Source: Mycolicibacter hiberniae
Lineage (GTDB): Bacteria; Actinomycetota; Actinomycetes; Mycobacteriales; Mycobacteriaceae
Length of the DNA stretch: 64,000 bases
Direction of reading: 5' to 3'
Assembly (NCBI RefSeq): GCF_010729485.1
Contig: NZ_AP022609.1
Coordinates: forward strand, 682,001-746,000
Part shown: piece after piece, positions 1-10,452 of the stretch
Layout of the letters: each line of letters starts with the position of its first letter
Numbering within the stretch: the first letter of the stretch is position 1
The notes under the pieces: model-generated
Database searches by the model: none
Told to the model about the DNA's origin: nothing
What the model saw: the letters and a program-made list of their open reading frames with translations, nothing else
Position numbers and translations under genes: made by a program

Positions 1-85
1 TCGCCGCCGCGGCCCGCGCGGTCGGACTGGATAAGGCCCAGGCCCTGCGCTACCTCGACGCCGCGTTCGACGGCGCCGGGGCGAG

Positions 86-89
<4 letters not shown>
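1..89 (+). CDS. C-terminal fragment of a CDS, possibly a GntR-type regulator
   Basis: The window opens inside a gene read in the frame starting at base 3; 28 codons remain before TAG at 87-89. The tail is Ala-rich and probably helical (ends LDAAFDGAGAS) and shows no diagnostic motif. The stop overlaps the TAA stop of the convergent methyltransferase at 86-88, so the two genes share two bases. In M. tuberculosis a small GntR-family regulator (Rv1152) precedes the omt gene in this orientation; the assignment rests on that remembered synteny, not on sequence. Confidence 0.45.
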
Positions 90-1949
<1,860 letters not shown>

Positions 1950-1995
1950 GGCCAGGTTTGGCCGAGACAGGCTGCGCCGGTCCGGGGATCACCGC

Positions 1996-2001
1996 TAGGC
2001 T
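1996..2001 (+). promoter_or_regulatory. -10 box, leaderless
   Basis: TAGGCT, 6 nt, then ATG 2008 of the DUF5302-like gene. Confidence 0.55.
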
Positions 2002-2007
2002 CCGGGT

Positions 2008-2181
2008 ATGCCCGAGTCAGATTCCGCCGCAGACGAGAACAAGCGCAAGTTCCGCGAGGCGTTAGAGCGCAAGAACACCAAGGCGGCCGGCGGATCCGAC
2101 CACAAGGACGCCGGAGCCAAGCAGTCGCGGTCGCACGGACCGGTGGAGAGCCGTCGGGAGTTCCGCCGCAAGAGCGGCTAG
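2008..2181 (+). CDS. Small charged DUF5302-like protein
   Basis: A 57-residue, highly charged, probably disordered protein that starts MPESDSAADENKRKFREALE and ends SRREFRRKSG. The KRKFREALERKN block, the Gly/Lys/Asp linker and the HGPVESRREFRRKSG tail match the DUF5302 pattern I know from actinobacteria; the function is unknown. The -10 box spacing (TAGGCT-N6-ATG) supports this start. The TAG stop directly abuts the TAA stop of the convergent DUF732 gene. Confidence 0.8.
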   Translation: MPESDSAADENKRKFREALERKNTKAAGGSDHKDAGAKQSRSHGPVESRREFRRKSG

Positions 2182-2478
2182 TTACTGCACGGGGCACGCG
2201 TACTTGCGGGCCACGTCCATCAAGCGCTGATCGGCGCCCGGGCCGACGACCCCTTGGGCCATCAGCTCCCAGCTGATGAACCCGGGAAGGCCGCCTTCGC
2301 ACGCCTGGTGGGCGACGCGCCACGCGGTGTCGGGGTTCAAGTTGAACCCGTTGCGTTCCAGGCCCTGCATGTAGGTGTCGAACTCCGGGGTGCCCTGCTC
2401 CGGTATCGCACCGGCCGTGGCGGCCAGGGCCACAGCGGTGACCGCTGCTGCGAAGAGAACTGCCACTGCCCGTCTCAT
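2182..2478 (-). CDS. Secreted DUF732 protein
   Basis: 98 residues. Residues 1-24 form a Sec signal (MRRAVAVLFAAAVTAVALAA...) with a likely cleavage after AGA. The mature part has the DUF732 layout: FDTYMQGLERNGFN, then AHQACEGG and a C-terminal VARKYACP, the two Cys being positioned for a disulfide. DUF732 proteins are small exported mycobacterial proteins without known activity. AGGAGA precedes the ATG. The window holds a second DUF732 gene (13456-13785), attached to the nar operon. Confidence 0.87.
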   Translation of the reverse strand: MRRAVAVLFAAAVTAVALAATAGAIPEQGTPEFDTYMQGLERNGFNLNPDTAWRVAHQACEGGLPGFISWELMAQGVVGPGADQRLMDVARKYACPVQ

Positions 2479-2606
2479 GGTCTTTCTCCTAAGGGGTGCG
2501 TTCGCCGGATGTGGTTACACGCTCGCACACTCCACCGACACAGACCACCGGAACGCTTTGGTCGGCCGGGGTGCTCATTGCCGCCGGTGGCCGACAGGTG
2601 TGGCCC

Positions 2607-2612
2607 TAGACT
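2607..2612 (+). promoter_or_regulatory. -10 box, leaderless
   Basis: TAGACT, 6 nt, then GTG 2619 of the HhH-GPD gene. Confidence 0.6.
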
Positions 2613-2618
2613 GAGCCG

Positions 2619-3218
2619 GTGCCCATGCTGCAGTTGGCCGGAGATCCGCCAGCCGATGCCCTGCTGAGCGCCGACCCGTTCGCGCTGCTGGTCGGGATGT
2701 TGCTTGACCAGCAGATCCCGATGGAGGTCGCCTTCGCCGGTCCGAAGAAGATCGCCGACCGGATGGGTGGGCTCGACCCGCACGACATCGCCGCGCGCGA
2801 CCCGGAGGAGTTCGCCGCATTGTTCGCCGAAAAGCCTGCGGTGCACCGGTTCCCGGGTTCGATGGCGGCCCGGGTTCAGGCGCTGGCCAAGGCGGTGTGC
2901 GAGCAGTACGGGGGTGACACCGCCGCGCTGTGGACGGTCGGGGAACCCGACGGCGCCGAGGTGTTCAAACGCCTCAAGGCGCTGCCCGGCTACGGCGAGC
3001 AGAAGGCCCGGATCTTTCTGGCACTGCTCGGCAAGCAGTACGGCGTGACCCCGTCGGGATGGCGGGAGGCTGCCGGGGCCTACGGTGAAGCGGGCACACA
3101 TCTGTCGATCGCCGACGTCGTGGATGCGTCGTCGTTGCAGCAGGTGCGGTCCACGAAGAAGGCCCAGAAATTGGCTGCGAAGACCGGCCGGGAGAACAAG
3201 GGAAAGGCGGCGAAGTGA
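2619..3218 (+). CDS. HhH-GPD superfamily base-excision DNA repair protein
   Basis: 199 residues from GTG 2619, the positional counterpart of Rv1156. The region FALLVGMLLDQQIPMEVAF (near 28-46) and the helix-hairpin-helix-like KRLKALPGYGEQKARIF (near 117-133) place it in the endonuclease III/HhH-GPD fold, which flips out damaged bases. The C-terminus is Lys-rich (KKAQKLAAKTGRENKGKAAK), as for a DNA-binding tail. There is no C-terminal Fe-S cluster Cys set as in Nth. The base specificity is unknown. The stop overlaps the GTG of the next small gene by 4 bp (GTGA), so the two are translationally coupled. Confidence 0.85.
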   Translation: MPMLQLAGDPPADALLSADPFALLVGMLLDQQIPMEVAFAGPKKIADRMGGLDPHDIAARDPEEFAALFAEKPAVHRFPGSMAARVQALAKAVCEQYGGDTAALWTVGEPDGAEVFKRLKALPGYGEQKARIFLALLGKQYGVTPSGWREAAGAYGEAGTHLSIADVVDASSLQQVRSTKKAQKLAAKTGRENKGKAAK

Positions 3219-3361
3219 AAACTCACCTGAACTGTCCGTGTGGCGAGGCCATCGTCGGCAAGGACGAAGACGATCTGGTCGACCTGACCCAGAAGCACCT
3301 TGCGGATGCGCATCCCGGTATGAGCTACGACCGGGACGCCATCCTCTTCATGGCCTACTGA
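3215..3361 (+). CDS. Small DUF1059-like protein
   Basis: 48 residues starting at GTG 3215, which overlaps the preceding stop as GTGA. The sequence MKTHLNCPCGEAIVGKDEDD with CxC near the N-terminus, a central HLADAHP and the terminal FMAY fits DUF1059, a small domain of unknown function with a possible metal or Cys pair. The overlap argues that it is expressed with the HhH-GPD gene. A long hairpin follows 11 bp after its stop. Confidence 0.78.
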   Translation: MKTHLNCPCGEAIVGKDEDDLVDLTQKHLADAHPGMSYDRDAILFMAY

Positions 3362-3372
3362 CGCTGTTAGCA

Positions 3373-3429
3373 CGAGACCGACGTTTTGCAGAGGAAGTGC
3401 GAGAGCATTCCTGCAATACGTCGGTCTCG
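3373..3429. repeat. Long intergenic palindrome between convergent genes (possible bidirectional terminator)
   Basis: The arms 3373-3391 and 3411-3429 are 19 nt each and complementary at 18 of 19 positions (a single A/A-type mismatch). The inner sequence also pairs (AGGAAgTGC with GCATTCCT), leaving a GAGA tetraloop, so nearly the whole 57 nt folds into one hairpin. It sits between the DUF1059 stop (3361) and the stop of the minus-strand Ala/Pro-rich gene (3456). There is no poly-T tract, so it may be a terminator-like structure or a member of a dispersed mycobacterial palindrome family. Confidence 0.7.
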
Positions 3430-3455
3430 GCGTTGGCGGTTGGCCTACTGACGGC

Positions 3456-4487
3456 TCAGGGCACCACCGTCGAGCCGATGGTGGGCAGGAAGTTGCACTG
3501 GTGGTCCTTGGTGCTGACCTGACCGAAGATCGTCGACATGATGCTGCCCGAGCCGGTGTCGACGATCGCGGTCAGCGTCGTCGGCCCTTCGGCGTTGATG
3601 TCGCTGCGCGGCTGCAGCGTTGCGCTGCCGGACTTTCCGGTGGTCAGGTTCACCCACGTGACGTTCAGCGGTAGCTTCTGCGTCTCGGCCGGGCCGGGAG
3701 TGCCCACGGCGGTGAACACGTAGGCGGTCTGGCCGGCCTTGGGGCCCGGCGTGGGGATGGTGGCCGGGCCGGCCACCGACAGGGCGGTGGCGATGACGTT
3801 GCCGCCATCGGCGGAGCAGTTCTGGCCCAGCGACGGGTACATGAAGTCCTGGGTCGGCGGGGCATCCGGGCCGAATCCGGCATTGGCGGTCGGCACCGCG
3901 TCGGCGCCGGGCGCCACCGACGCGGCGCCGGGCGCCACCGCAGCGGCGTCGGGAGCTGCCGCGACGGCGTCCGGGGCGGCCGGAACGGCCTCGGAGGGCG
4001 AGGGCAGGGCTTCGGGGGCGCTGGGCGCCGCCTGGGCGACCGGACCCACCGACTTGGCCGGGTCGACGCCGCTGGGCAGGTGGGCCACCATGCCGGGAGC
4101 CGAGCCGGCGGTCGGAACGTGCAGGGGCGACAGGGCCTCGGGCGGTGACTGCACGAACTGTGCCACCGAGTCGGCCACCTGCCGGGAGTCGGCGGTGGCG
4201 GCGGGGTTTCCGGCGAATGCGGCGGCCGCGGCCATCAGCAGGGAGGTCGCCCCGGCGGGGTCGGCGGCGGCCTGCTGAATCACCGGGCTCAGCTGCTCGA
4301 TGGCCGGCAGCCCGGGGAATCCCGCGGCGGGCAACGGCAACGCCGGCATGGCCGGGTCGGCCAGGGCCACCCCGCTGACGGCGCCGAAGACCAGCACGGC
4401 CGACGATCCGGCTGCGACGGTGGCCTTGGCGGCGGTGCGCTGCATGGTGAACTGCGGCGTGCGGAACAGCGTCTTCAGGCGCGACAT
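3456..4487 (-). CDS. Secreted Ala/Pro-rich protein (Rv1158c-like)
   Basis: 343 residues from ATG 4487, chosen because GGGGAAG precedes it and the signal peptide then has normal length (cleavage after ALA, residue 43). After the signal come helical Ala/Pro/Leu-rich segments (45-150), a low-complexity stretch of repeated PDA/PGA units (about 155-200), and a more complex C-terminal domain (215-343) rich in Thr/Gly/Val with Cys224 and Cys331, probably disulfide-linked in the periplasm or outside. It has no known catalytic motif. It is divergent from pimE and shares an 84-bp intergenic region with it. Confidence 0.82.
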   Translation of the reverse strand: MSRLKTLFRTPQFTMQRTAAKATVAAGSSAVLVFGAVSGVALADPAMPALPLPAAGFPGLPAIEQLSPVIQQAAADPAGATSLLMAAAAAFAGNPAATADSRQVADSVAQFVQSPPEALSPLHVPTAGSAPGMVAHLPSGVDPAKSVGPVAQAAPSAPEALPSPSEAVPAAPDAVAAAPDAAAVAPGAASVAPGADAVPTANAGFGPDAPPTQDFMYPSLGQNCSADGGNVIATALSVAGPATIPTPGPKAGQTAYVFTAVGTPGPAETQKLPLNVTWVNLTTGKSGSATLQPRSDINAEGPTTLTAIVDTGSGSIMSTIFGQVSTKDHQCNFLPTIGSTVVP

Positions 4488-4525
4488 GACTTCCCCAATC
4501 ATCGGCGGTGGCGTCCTGGAAAACG

Positions 4526-4553
4526 AAGCTAGCCTGTTACTGGTGAGGCTCAA
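4526..4553 (-). promoter_or_regulatory. Predicted sigma-A-type promoter for the Ala/Pro-rich secreted protein
   Basis: On the minus strand TTGAGC (4548-4553) and TAGCTT (4526-4531) are separated by 16 nt, about 40 nt upstream of the ATG at 4487, which also has a good Shine-Dalgarno. Confidence 0.5.
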
Positions 4554-4571
4554 GTGACACGAGTGTGATTT

Positions 4572-5885
4572 ATGGAACCGTTACGGACCCGAACCTCGAC
4601 GGTGACCGATCGGCCGTTCGCTAAAGTCGTGCCGGTAGACACCACCCTGGACACCCCGGTTGCGCCCTCGCGCACGTCCCGCCTGATCGCGTGGGCCCCG
4701 CTGCTGCTGACCGCCAGCGTCGCGGCGCGCCTGGCCTTGACCTACCTGACCCCCCGCGGCGCCAACTTCGTCGACCTGCACGTCTACATCAGCGGCGCGG
4801 CCGCGCTGGCCCGGCCCGGCGGTCTCTACGACTACGTCTACGCCGACCAGACGCCCGACTTCCCGCTGCCCTTCACCTACCCGCCGTTCGCGGCGGTGGT
4901 GTTCTACCCGCTGCACTTCCTGCCGTTCGGCCTGGTCGCCTTCCTGTGGCAGATCGGGACGGTGGCCGCGCTGTACGGCGTGGTGCGGCTCTGCCAGCGC
5001 CTGCTGGGCCAGCCGGTCCCAGCTTCGCCTCTCCTTCGTCGAGCCTCGCTGAACCGCCGGACCGCGATGCTGTGGACGGCAGTGGGGATCTGGACCGAGC
5101 CGCTGCGCAGCACCTTCGACTACGGCCAGATCAACGTGATCCTGGTGCTGGCGGTGCTCGCCGCGGTCAACAGCCGACGATGGTGGGTCTCAGGGCTTTT
5201 GGTGGGCCTGGCCGCCGGAGTGAAACTCACCCCCGCGATCGCCGGGGTGTACCTGGCCGGGGCGCGGCGGTGGGCGGCGGCAGTGTGCTCGGCGGTCGTG
5301 TTCGCCGGCACCATCGCGGTCTCGGTGTGGGTCACCGGGGATCAGGCCCGCCGCTACTTCACCGAGCTGCTCGGCGACGCCCACCGGGTGGGCCCCATCG
5401 GCACGTCCTTCAACCAGTCGTGGCGGGGCGGGATCTCGCGCATCCTCGGCCACGACGCGGGCTACAGCACGCCGGTGCTGGTCGCGATCGGCGTCACCGC
5501 GGCGCTGGCGGTGCTGGCCTGGCGGGCGCTCAACAGCGGGCCGTCCGGACCCGATCCGCTCGGGTCGCTGCTGGTGGTCGAGCTGTTCGGGCTGTTGGCG
5601 TCGCCGATCTCCTGGACGCATCACTGGGTCTGGCTGGTGCCGCTGATGGTCTGGCTGCTGCACGGGCCCCGTGCCGGTCTTCCGGGCGCCCGCGCACTGG
5701 GCTGGCTGTGGCTGGCGCTGACCCTGACCGGGGTGCCCTGGCTGCTGAGCTTCTTCCAGCCGACGATCTGGCAGGACGGCCGGCCGTGGTACCTGGCGTG
5801 GGCCGGTCTGGTCTACATCGTCGGCGCGCTGGTAACCCTGGCCTGGATGGCGGCCTCACGGGTCAGGTCTGCAGAATCCGGTTGA
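4572..5885 (+). CDS. pimE: PimE-like polyprenyl-phosphate-mannose alpha-1,2-mannosyltransferase (GT87)
   Basis: 437 residues with about ten hydrophobic segments. PimE adds the fifth mannose to PIM on the periplasmic face of the inner membrane, using polyprenyl-phosphate-mannose. The first extracytoplasmic loop carries [14 protein letters not shown], containing the acidic residue in the D-x-x-V/I-Y context expected for the GT-C catalytic Asp (near residue 60). [18 protein letters not shown] is also typical of GT87. The length is close to M. tuberculosis PimE (431). The start is not certain: the first 30 residues are hydrophilic and weakly constrained. Its 3' end overlaps the convergent pterin dehydratase gene by 23 bp. 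lpqW, genetically linked to pimE, lies 11 kb downstream. Confidence 0.9.
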   Translation: MEPLRTRTSTVTDRPFAKVVPVDTTLDTPVAPSRTSRLIAWAPLLLTASVAARLALTYLTPRGANFVDLHVYISGAAALARPGGLYDYVYADQTPDFPLPFTYPPFAAVVFYPLHFLPFGLVAFLWQIGTVAALYGVVRLCQRLLGQPVPASPLLRRASLNRRTAMLWTAVGIWTEPLRSTFDYGQINVILVLAVLAAVNSRRWWVSGLLVGLAAGVKLTPAIAGVYLAGARRWAAAVCSAVVFAGTIAVSVWVTGDQARRYFTELLGDAHRVGPIGTSFNQSWRGGISRILGHDAGYSTPVLVAIGVTAALAVLAWRALNSGPSGPDPLGSLLVVELFGLLASPISWTHHWVWLVPLMVWLLHGPRAGLPGARALGWLWLALTLTGVPWLLSFFQPTIWQDGRPWYLAWAGLVYIVGALVTLAWMAASRVRSAESG

Positions 5886-6147
5886 TCTCACCGGCCATCG
5901 CCACATCCTTGTCGGTGATCCCGCCGGCCGAGTGGGTCACCAGGACGAAAGTCACGGTGCGCCATCGTATGTCGATGTCGGGGTGGTGATCGGCCGCCTC
6001 GGCGCGCTCAGCGACCCGGCGCACCGCCTCGATGCCGGCGGGGAACGAGTCGAATTTCACCGTGCGGCGCAACGCGCCGTCGGTGTGCTCCCAGCCCGGC
6101 AGGCCGGGCAGTGCCTCGTTTATCTGGTCATCGGTCAACAACGCCAT
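5863..6147 (-). CDS. Pterin-4-alpha-carbinolamine dehydratase
   Basis: 94 residues. The family normally dehydrates 4a-hydroxytetrahydrobiopterin. The active-site motif is visible as [30 protein letters not shown] (shown here only as landmarks: HHPD near 52 and the second His in VTHSAGG near 70), giving the His-His...His arrangement of PCD/DCoH proteins. The bacterium has no obvious aromatic amino acid hydroxylase in this window, so the role may be in other pterin chemistry. It is convergent with pimE and divergent from mutT2 with only 33 bp between start codons. Confidence 0.92.
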   Translation of the reverse strand: MALLTDDQINEALPGLPGWEHTDGALRRTVKFDSFPAGIEAVRRVAERAEAADHHPDIDIRWRTVTFVLVTHSAGGITDKDVAMAGEINRILQT

Positions 6148-6180
6148 ACCTGACCGTAGGACGGTATAGCCTCACACGCC

Positions 6181-6588
6181 ATGCCCTCCCAGATCGTCGT
6201 CGCCGGAGCCGTCGTCGCGCCGTCGCCGGCGGGGCGCGCGGTGCTGATCGCGCAGCGTCGCCGCCCGCCGGAGCTGGCCGGTCGCTGGGAGCTGCCGGGC
6301 GGCAAAGTCATGCCCGGTGAGAGCGAACCGGCCGCCTTGGCGCGCGAGCTCGGTGAGGAGCTGGGCCTGGACCCCGACGCGATCACGGTCGGGGAGCGCC
6401 TGGGCGCGGATGTGGTGCTGAACCCGCAGATGATCCTGCGCGCCTACCTTGTACGGCTCAGCGCCGGCGAGCCGCAGGCCCATGACCATCAGGCCCTGCG
6501 CTGGGTGACGGCTGTGCAACTGCTCGACGTTGACTGGGTACCGGCGGACCGGGCTTGGCTGCCCGAGCTGGCTCGGGCACTCTGGTGA
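6181..6588 (+). CDS. mutT2: MutT2-like Nudix hydrolase
   Basis: 135 residues. The Nudix box GX5EX7REUXEEXGU is complete: GGKVMPGESEPAALARELGE followed by ELGL (residues about 39-62). MutT2 proteins hydrolyse oxidised or methylated (d)CTP and sanitise nucleotide pools. The length is typical. A TATAGC hexamer ends 10 nt before the ATG and there is no Shine-Dalgarno, so a leaderless or near-leaderless mRNA is possible. It is the counterpart of Rv1160. Confidence 0.9.
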   Translation: MPSQIVVAGAVVAPSPAGRAVLIAQRRRPPELAGRWELPGGKVMPGESEPAALARELGEELGLDPDAITVGERLGADVVLNPQMILRAYLVRLSAGEPQAHDHQALRWVTAVQLLDVDWVPADRAWLPELARALW

Positions 6589-6727
6589 AAACGCTCTGTT
6601 AAATCTCGCCCTGCAAAAGGGTCGTTGAGCGATATATCCCGCTACGCTGGTGTTTCGGGCCTGAAATGGTGTGCGGCGGCTCCGGACTGCACATGACCCG
6701 TCGGAGCGCGGCGCTAAGGAGGCCCCG

Positions 6728-9700
6728 ATGACACGTGCAGCGCGACCGCCCACCACGCATATCGGTGGGCCGTTCGAGCAACTGCTCGGACGCAGCAGCC
6801 GGTTCTTCACCCCCGGCCAGGTCTCGCCGGACGGGCGCACCGTCACCCGCCGGGGTGGGCGCGCGGCCGACACCTTCTACCGGGACCGCTGGAGTCACGA
6901 CAAGGTGGTGCGCTCCACCCACGGGGTCAACTGCACCGGCTCGTGCTCGTGGAAGATCTTCGTCAAGGACGGCATCATCACCTGGGAGAACCAGGCCACC
7001 GACTATCCCTCGGTGGGCCCGGACCGCCCCGAATACGAGCCCCGCGGCTGCCCGCGCGGCGCCTCGTTCTCCTGGTACTCCTACTCGCCGACCCGGGTTC
7101 GCTACCCCTACGCCCGCGGCGTGCTGGTGGAGATGTTCCGCGAGGCCAAGGCGCGCCTGGGCGACCCGGTGGCGGCCTGGGCGGACATCCAGGCCGATCC
7201 CGAGCGCCGGCGCACCTACCAGCAGGCGCGCGGCATGGGCGGGCTGGTCCGGGTGAGCTGGGCCGAGGCCACCGAGATGGTCGCCGCGGCCCACGTGCAC
7301 ACCATCAAAACCCGTGGGCCGGACCGGATCGCGGGGTTCTCGCCCATTCCGGCGATGTCGATGGTGTCCTATGCCGCCGGGTCGCGCTTCATCCAGCTGC
7401 TCGGCGGGGTGATGACGTCGTTCTACGACTGGTACGCCGACCTGCCGGTCGCCTCGCCGCAGGTCTTCGGCGACCAGACCGACGTCCCGGAGTCCGGCGA
7501 CTGGTGGGACGCGGCGTACCTGATGATGTGGGGCTCCAACGTCCCGATCACCCGCACCCCCGACGCGCACTGGATGGCCGAGGTGCGTTACCGGGGCACC
7601 AAGGTGGTCACCGTCAGCCCGGACTACGCCGACAACACCAAGTTCGCCGACGAGTGGATGCCGTGTGCGGCCGGCACCGACGGTGCACTGGCCATGGCGA
7701 TGGGCCACGTGATCCTCACCGAGTGCTACGCCGAACGCGAAGTCCCGTTCTTCGCCGACTTCGTGCGCCGCTACACCGACCTGCCCTTCCTGATCAAGCT
7801 GGAGTCCCGCGACGGCCGCCTGGTTCCGGGCAAGAACCTGACCGCCGCCGACCTGGGCGGAGAGCTTGCGGCAACCGAGAACTCGGCGTTCAAGCCGGCC
7901 CTGCTCGACGAGGTCACCGACACCGTGGTGGTACCGCACGGCTCGCTGGGCTTCCGCTGGGGCGACGACGGCATCGGCAAGTGGAACCTCGACCTGGGCG
8001 AGCTGCGGCCGGCGTTGAGCCTCAAAAGCCCCACAGCGCGCAACGGTGATCAACCCACCGCGCTGGTCTGGCTGCCCAGCTTCGACACCGTGACCGGCCA
8101 CGGCACCGCCGTCGAACGCGGGATCCCGGTGCGCCAGGTCGGTGAGCACTTGGTCTGCACGGTGTTCGACCTGATGCTGGCCAACTACTCGGTGCGCCGG
8201 CCCGGGCTGCCCGGCCAGTGGCCCACCGGATACGACGACGCCACACAGGTCAACACCCCGGCCTGGCAAGAGCCGATCACCGGTGTGGCGGCCGCCCAGG
8301 CGATCCGAGTCGCACGCGAATTCGCCCGCAACGCCGAAGAATCCGGCGGCCGCTCGATGATCATCATGGGCAGCGGCATCTGCCAGTGGTTCCACGGCGA
8401 TGCCACCTACCGGGCGGTCCTGGCGTTGCTGATGCTCACCGGCGCGATGGGGCGCAACGGCGGCGGCTGGGCGCACTATGTCGGCCAGGAAAAGGTGCGC
8501 CCGCTGACCGGATGGCAGACCATGGCCACCGGCAATGACTGGTCGCGGCCGCCGCGCCAGGTGCCCGGCACCTCCTACTGGTACGCACACACCGATCAAT
8601 GGCGCTACGACGCCTACGGGGCGGAAAAACTCGCAACGCCGCTGGGGCGCGGCCGATTCGACGGTCGGCACACCATGGACATCCTGGCCTCGGCCACGGC
8701 CATGGGCTGGAGCCCGTTCTATCCGCAGTTCGACCGCTCTGCGCTGGATGTGGCCGACGAGGCCGCTGCCGCCGGTCGCGACGCCGGTGACTACGTCGCC
8801 GAGAGACTCGCCTCCGGCGAACTCAGACTCGCGGTCACCGACCCCGACGACCCGGCGAACTGGCCGCGGGTGCTGACGGTGTGGCGGGCCAACCTGATCG
8901 GGGCGTCCGGCAAGGGCGGAGAGTACTTCCTCAAGCATCTGCTGGGCACTGACGCCAGCGTGATCGGAGCGCCGCCCGCCGGCGGGGTCAAACCGGCGGA
9001 TGTGCGCTGGGACCGCGACATTCCCGAGGGCAAACTCGACCTGCTGATGTCGATCGACTTCCGGATGACCTCCACCACGTTGCTCTCCGACATCGTGCTG
9101 CCGGCGGCCACCTGGTACGAGAAGGCCGACCTGTCGTCGACGGACATGCATCCCTACGTGCACTCGTTCAGCGCCGCGATCGACCCGCCCTGGGAGACCC
9201 GCAGCGACTACGACGCCTTCGGGGCGATCGCCCGGACATTCAGCGCGCTCGCGGCCAAGCACCTGGGCGTCCGCAATGACGTGGTGCTCACCGCCATGGC
9301 GCACGACACCGCCGACGCGATGGCCTGCCCCGACGGTGCCGAGCGCGACTGGCTGCGCAGCGGCCAGACGCCGATTCCGGGCAAGACCATGCCGAACGTG
9401 ACGGTGGTGCAGCGCGACTACACCGCGATCTTCGACAAGTGGCAGTCGTTGGGGCCGCTGGTGGACACCCTCGGAATGACCACCAAGGGTTACACGGTCT
9501 TCCCGCACGAAGAGGTCGAGGACCTGGCCGCCCGCTTCGGGGTGCTGACATCCGGGGCGGGGCAGGGGCGCCCGGCGCTGACCACCGCGACGCGGATGTG
9601 CGACACCGTGTTGGCGTTGTCGGGCACCACCAACGGCCGGCTGGCGACCGAGGGTTTCCGGGAGCTGGAGAAGCGCACCGGCCGGCGGCTGGCGCACCTG

Positions 9701-10450
9701 TCGGAGGGCAGTGCGGAGAAGCGGATCACCTACGCCGACACCCAGGCGCGCCCGGTGCCGGTGATCACCAGCCCGGAGTGGTCCGGCAGCGAGACCGGCG
9801 GGCGGCGTTACGCGCCCTTCACCATCAACATCGAGTGCCTCAAGCCGTTTCACACCCTGACCGGCCGGATGCACTTCTACACCGCCCACGACTGGATCGA
9901 GGAGCTCGGCGAACACCTGCCGGTATACCGCCCGCCGCTGGACATGGTGCGGCTGTTCGACGCCCCCGAGCTGGGTGCGGCCGCAGACGGCATCGGCATC
10001 ACCGTGCGCTACCTGACGCCGCATTCGAAGTGGTCCTTCCACTCCACCTACCAGGACAACCTGTACATGCTGACGCTGTCGCGCGGTGGCCCGACCATGT
10101 GGATGAGCCCCGGCGATGCCGCGAAAATCGGTGTCAGGGACAACGACTGGATCGAAGCGGTCAACGTCAACGGGGTGTTCGTCGGACGTGCGATCGTCAG
10201 CTCGCGGATGCCCGACGGGGTGGTGTTCGTCTATCACGTGCAGGAGCGCACGGTCGACACCCCGCGGGCCGAGACCAACAACAAGCGGGGCGGCACCCAT
10301 AACTCGCTGACCAGAATCCGGGTCAAGCCCAGCCATCTCGCCGGGGGCTACGGGCAGCACGCGTTCGGGTTCAACTATCTGGGCCCGACCGGAAACCAGC
10401 GCGACGAGGTGACCGTGGTGCGGCGGCGCAGTCAGGACGTGAGGTACTGA
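6728..10450 (+). CDS. narG: Respiratory nitrate reductase alpha subunit NarG
   Basis: 1240 residues. The catalytic Mo-bisMGD subunit reduces nitrate to nitrite on the cytoplasmic side of the membrane. The FS0 [4Fe-4S] ligands are visible as His65, Cys69, Cys73 (HGVNCTGSCSW) and Cys108 (RGCPRG); the Mo-coordinating Asp lies in SFYDWYADLP near residue 234. There is no Tat signal, as expected for cytoplasm-facing NarG. The ATG at 6728 is preceded by AAGGAGG. It heads a tight operon: narH starts 2 bp after the stop. The 139-bp upstream region contains a GATATATC palindrome and a GCTCCG/CGGAGC inverted repeat; I could not identify a regulator site. Confidence 0.97.
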   Translation: MTRAARPPTTHIGGPFEQLLGRSSRFFTPGQVSPDGRTVTRRGGRAADTFYRDRWSHDKVVRSTHGVNCTGSCSWKIFVKDGIITWENQATDYPSVGPDRPEYEPRGCPRGASFSWYSYSPTRVRYPYARGVLVEMFREAKARLGDPVAAWADIQADPERRRTYQQARGMGGLVRVSWAEATEMVAAAHVHTIKTRGPDRIAGFSPIPAMSMVSYAAGSRFIQLLGGVMTSFYDWYADLPVASPQVFGDQTDVPESGDWWDAAYLMMWGSNVPITRTPDAHWMAEVRYRGTKVVTVSPDYADNTKFADEWMPCAAGTDGALAMAMGHVILTECYAEREVPFFADFVRRYTDLPFLIKLESRDGRLVPGKNLTAADLGGELAATENSAFKPALLDEVTDTVVVPHGSLGFRWGDDGIGKWNLDLGELRPALSLKSPTARNGDQPTALVWLPSFDTVTGHGTAVERGIPVRQVGEHLVCTVFDLMLANYSVRRPGLPGQWPTGYDDATQVNTPAWQEPITGVAAAQAIRVAREFARNAEESGGRSMIIMGSGICQWFHGDATYRAVLALLMLTGAMGRNGGGWAHYVGQEKVRPLTGWQTMATGNDWSRPPRQVPGTSYWYAHTDQWRYDAYGAEKLATPLGRGRFDGRHTMDILASATAMGWSPFYPQFDRSALDVADEAAAAGRDAGDYVAERLASGELRLAVTDPDDPANWPRVLTVWRANLIGASGKGGEYFLKHLLGTDASVIGAPPAGGVKPADVRWDRDIPEGKLDLLMSIDFRMTSTTLLSDIVLPAATWYEKADLSSTDMHPYVHSFSAAIDPPWETRSDYDAFGAIARTFSALAAKHLGVRNDVVLTAMAHDTADAMACPDGAERDWLRSGQTPIPGKTMPNVTVVQRDYTAIFDKWQSLGPLVDTLGMTTKGYTVFPHEEVEDLAARFGVLTSGAGQGRPALTTATRMCDTVLALSGTTNGRLATEGFRELEKRTGRRLAHLSEGSAEKRITYADTQARPVPVITSPEWSGSETGGRRYAPFTINIECLKPFHTLTGRMHFYTAHDWIEELGEHLPVYRPPLDMVRLFDAPELGAAADGIGITVRYLTPHSKWSFHSTYQDNLYMLTLSRGGPTMWMSPGDAAKIGVRDNDWIEAVNVNGVFVGRAIVSSRMPDGVVFVYHVQERTVDTPRAETNNKRGGTHNSLTRIRVKPSHLAGGYGQHAFGFNYLGPTGNQRDEVTVVRRRSQDVRY

Positions 10451-10452
10451 CC

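Noticed and set aside
6589..6727. Possible GlnR or NNR-type site in the narG upstream region
   Set aside because: Only a GATATATC palindrome and a GCTCCG/CGGAGC repeat are visible; neither fits a consensus I know well enough.
6599..10360. 1253-codon open frame on the minus strand over narG
   Set aside because: It mirrors narG codons in a high-GC sequence, has Arg/His/Gly-rich composition without domains, and narG is certain.
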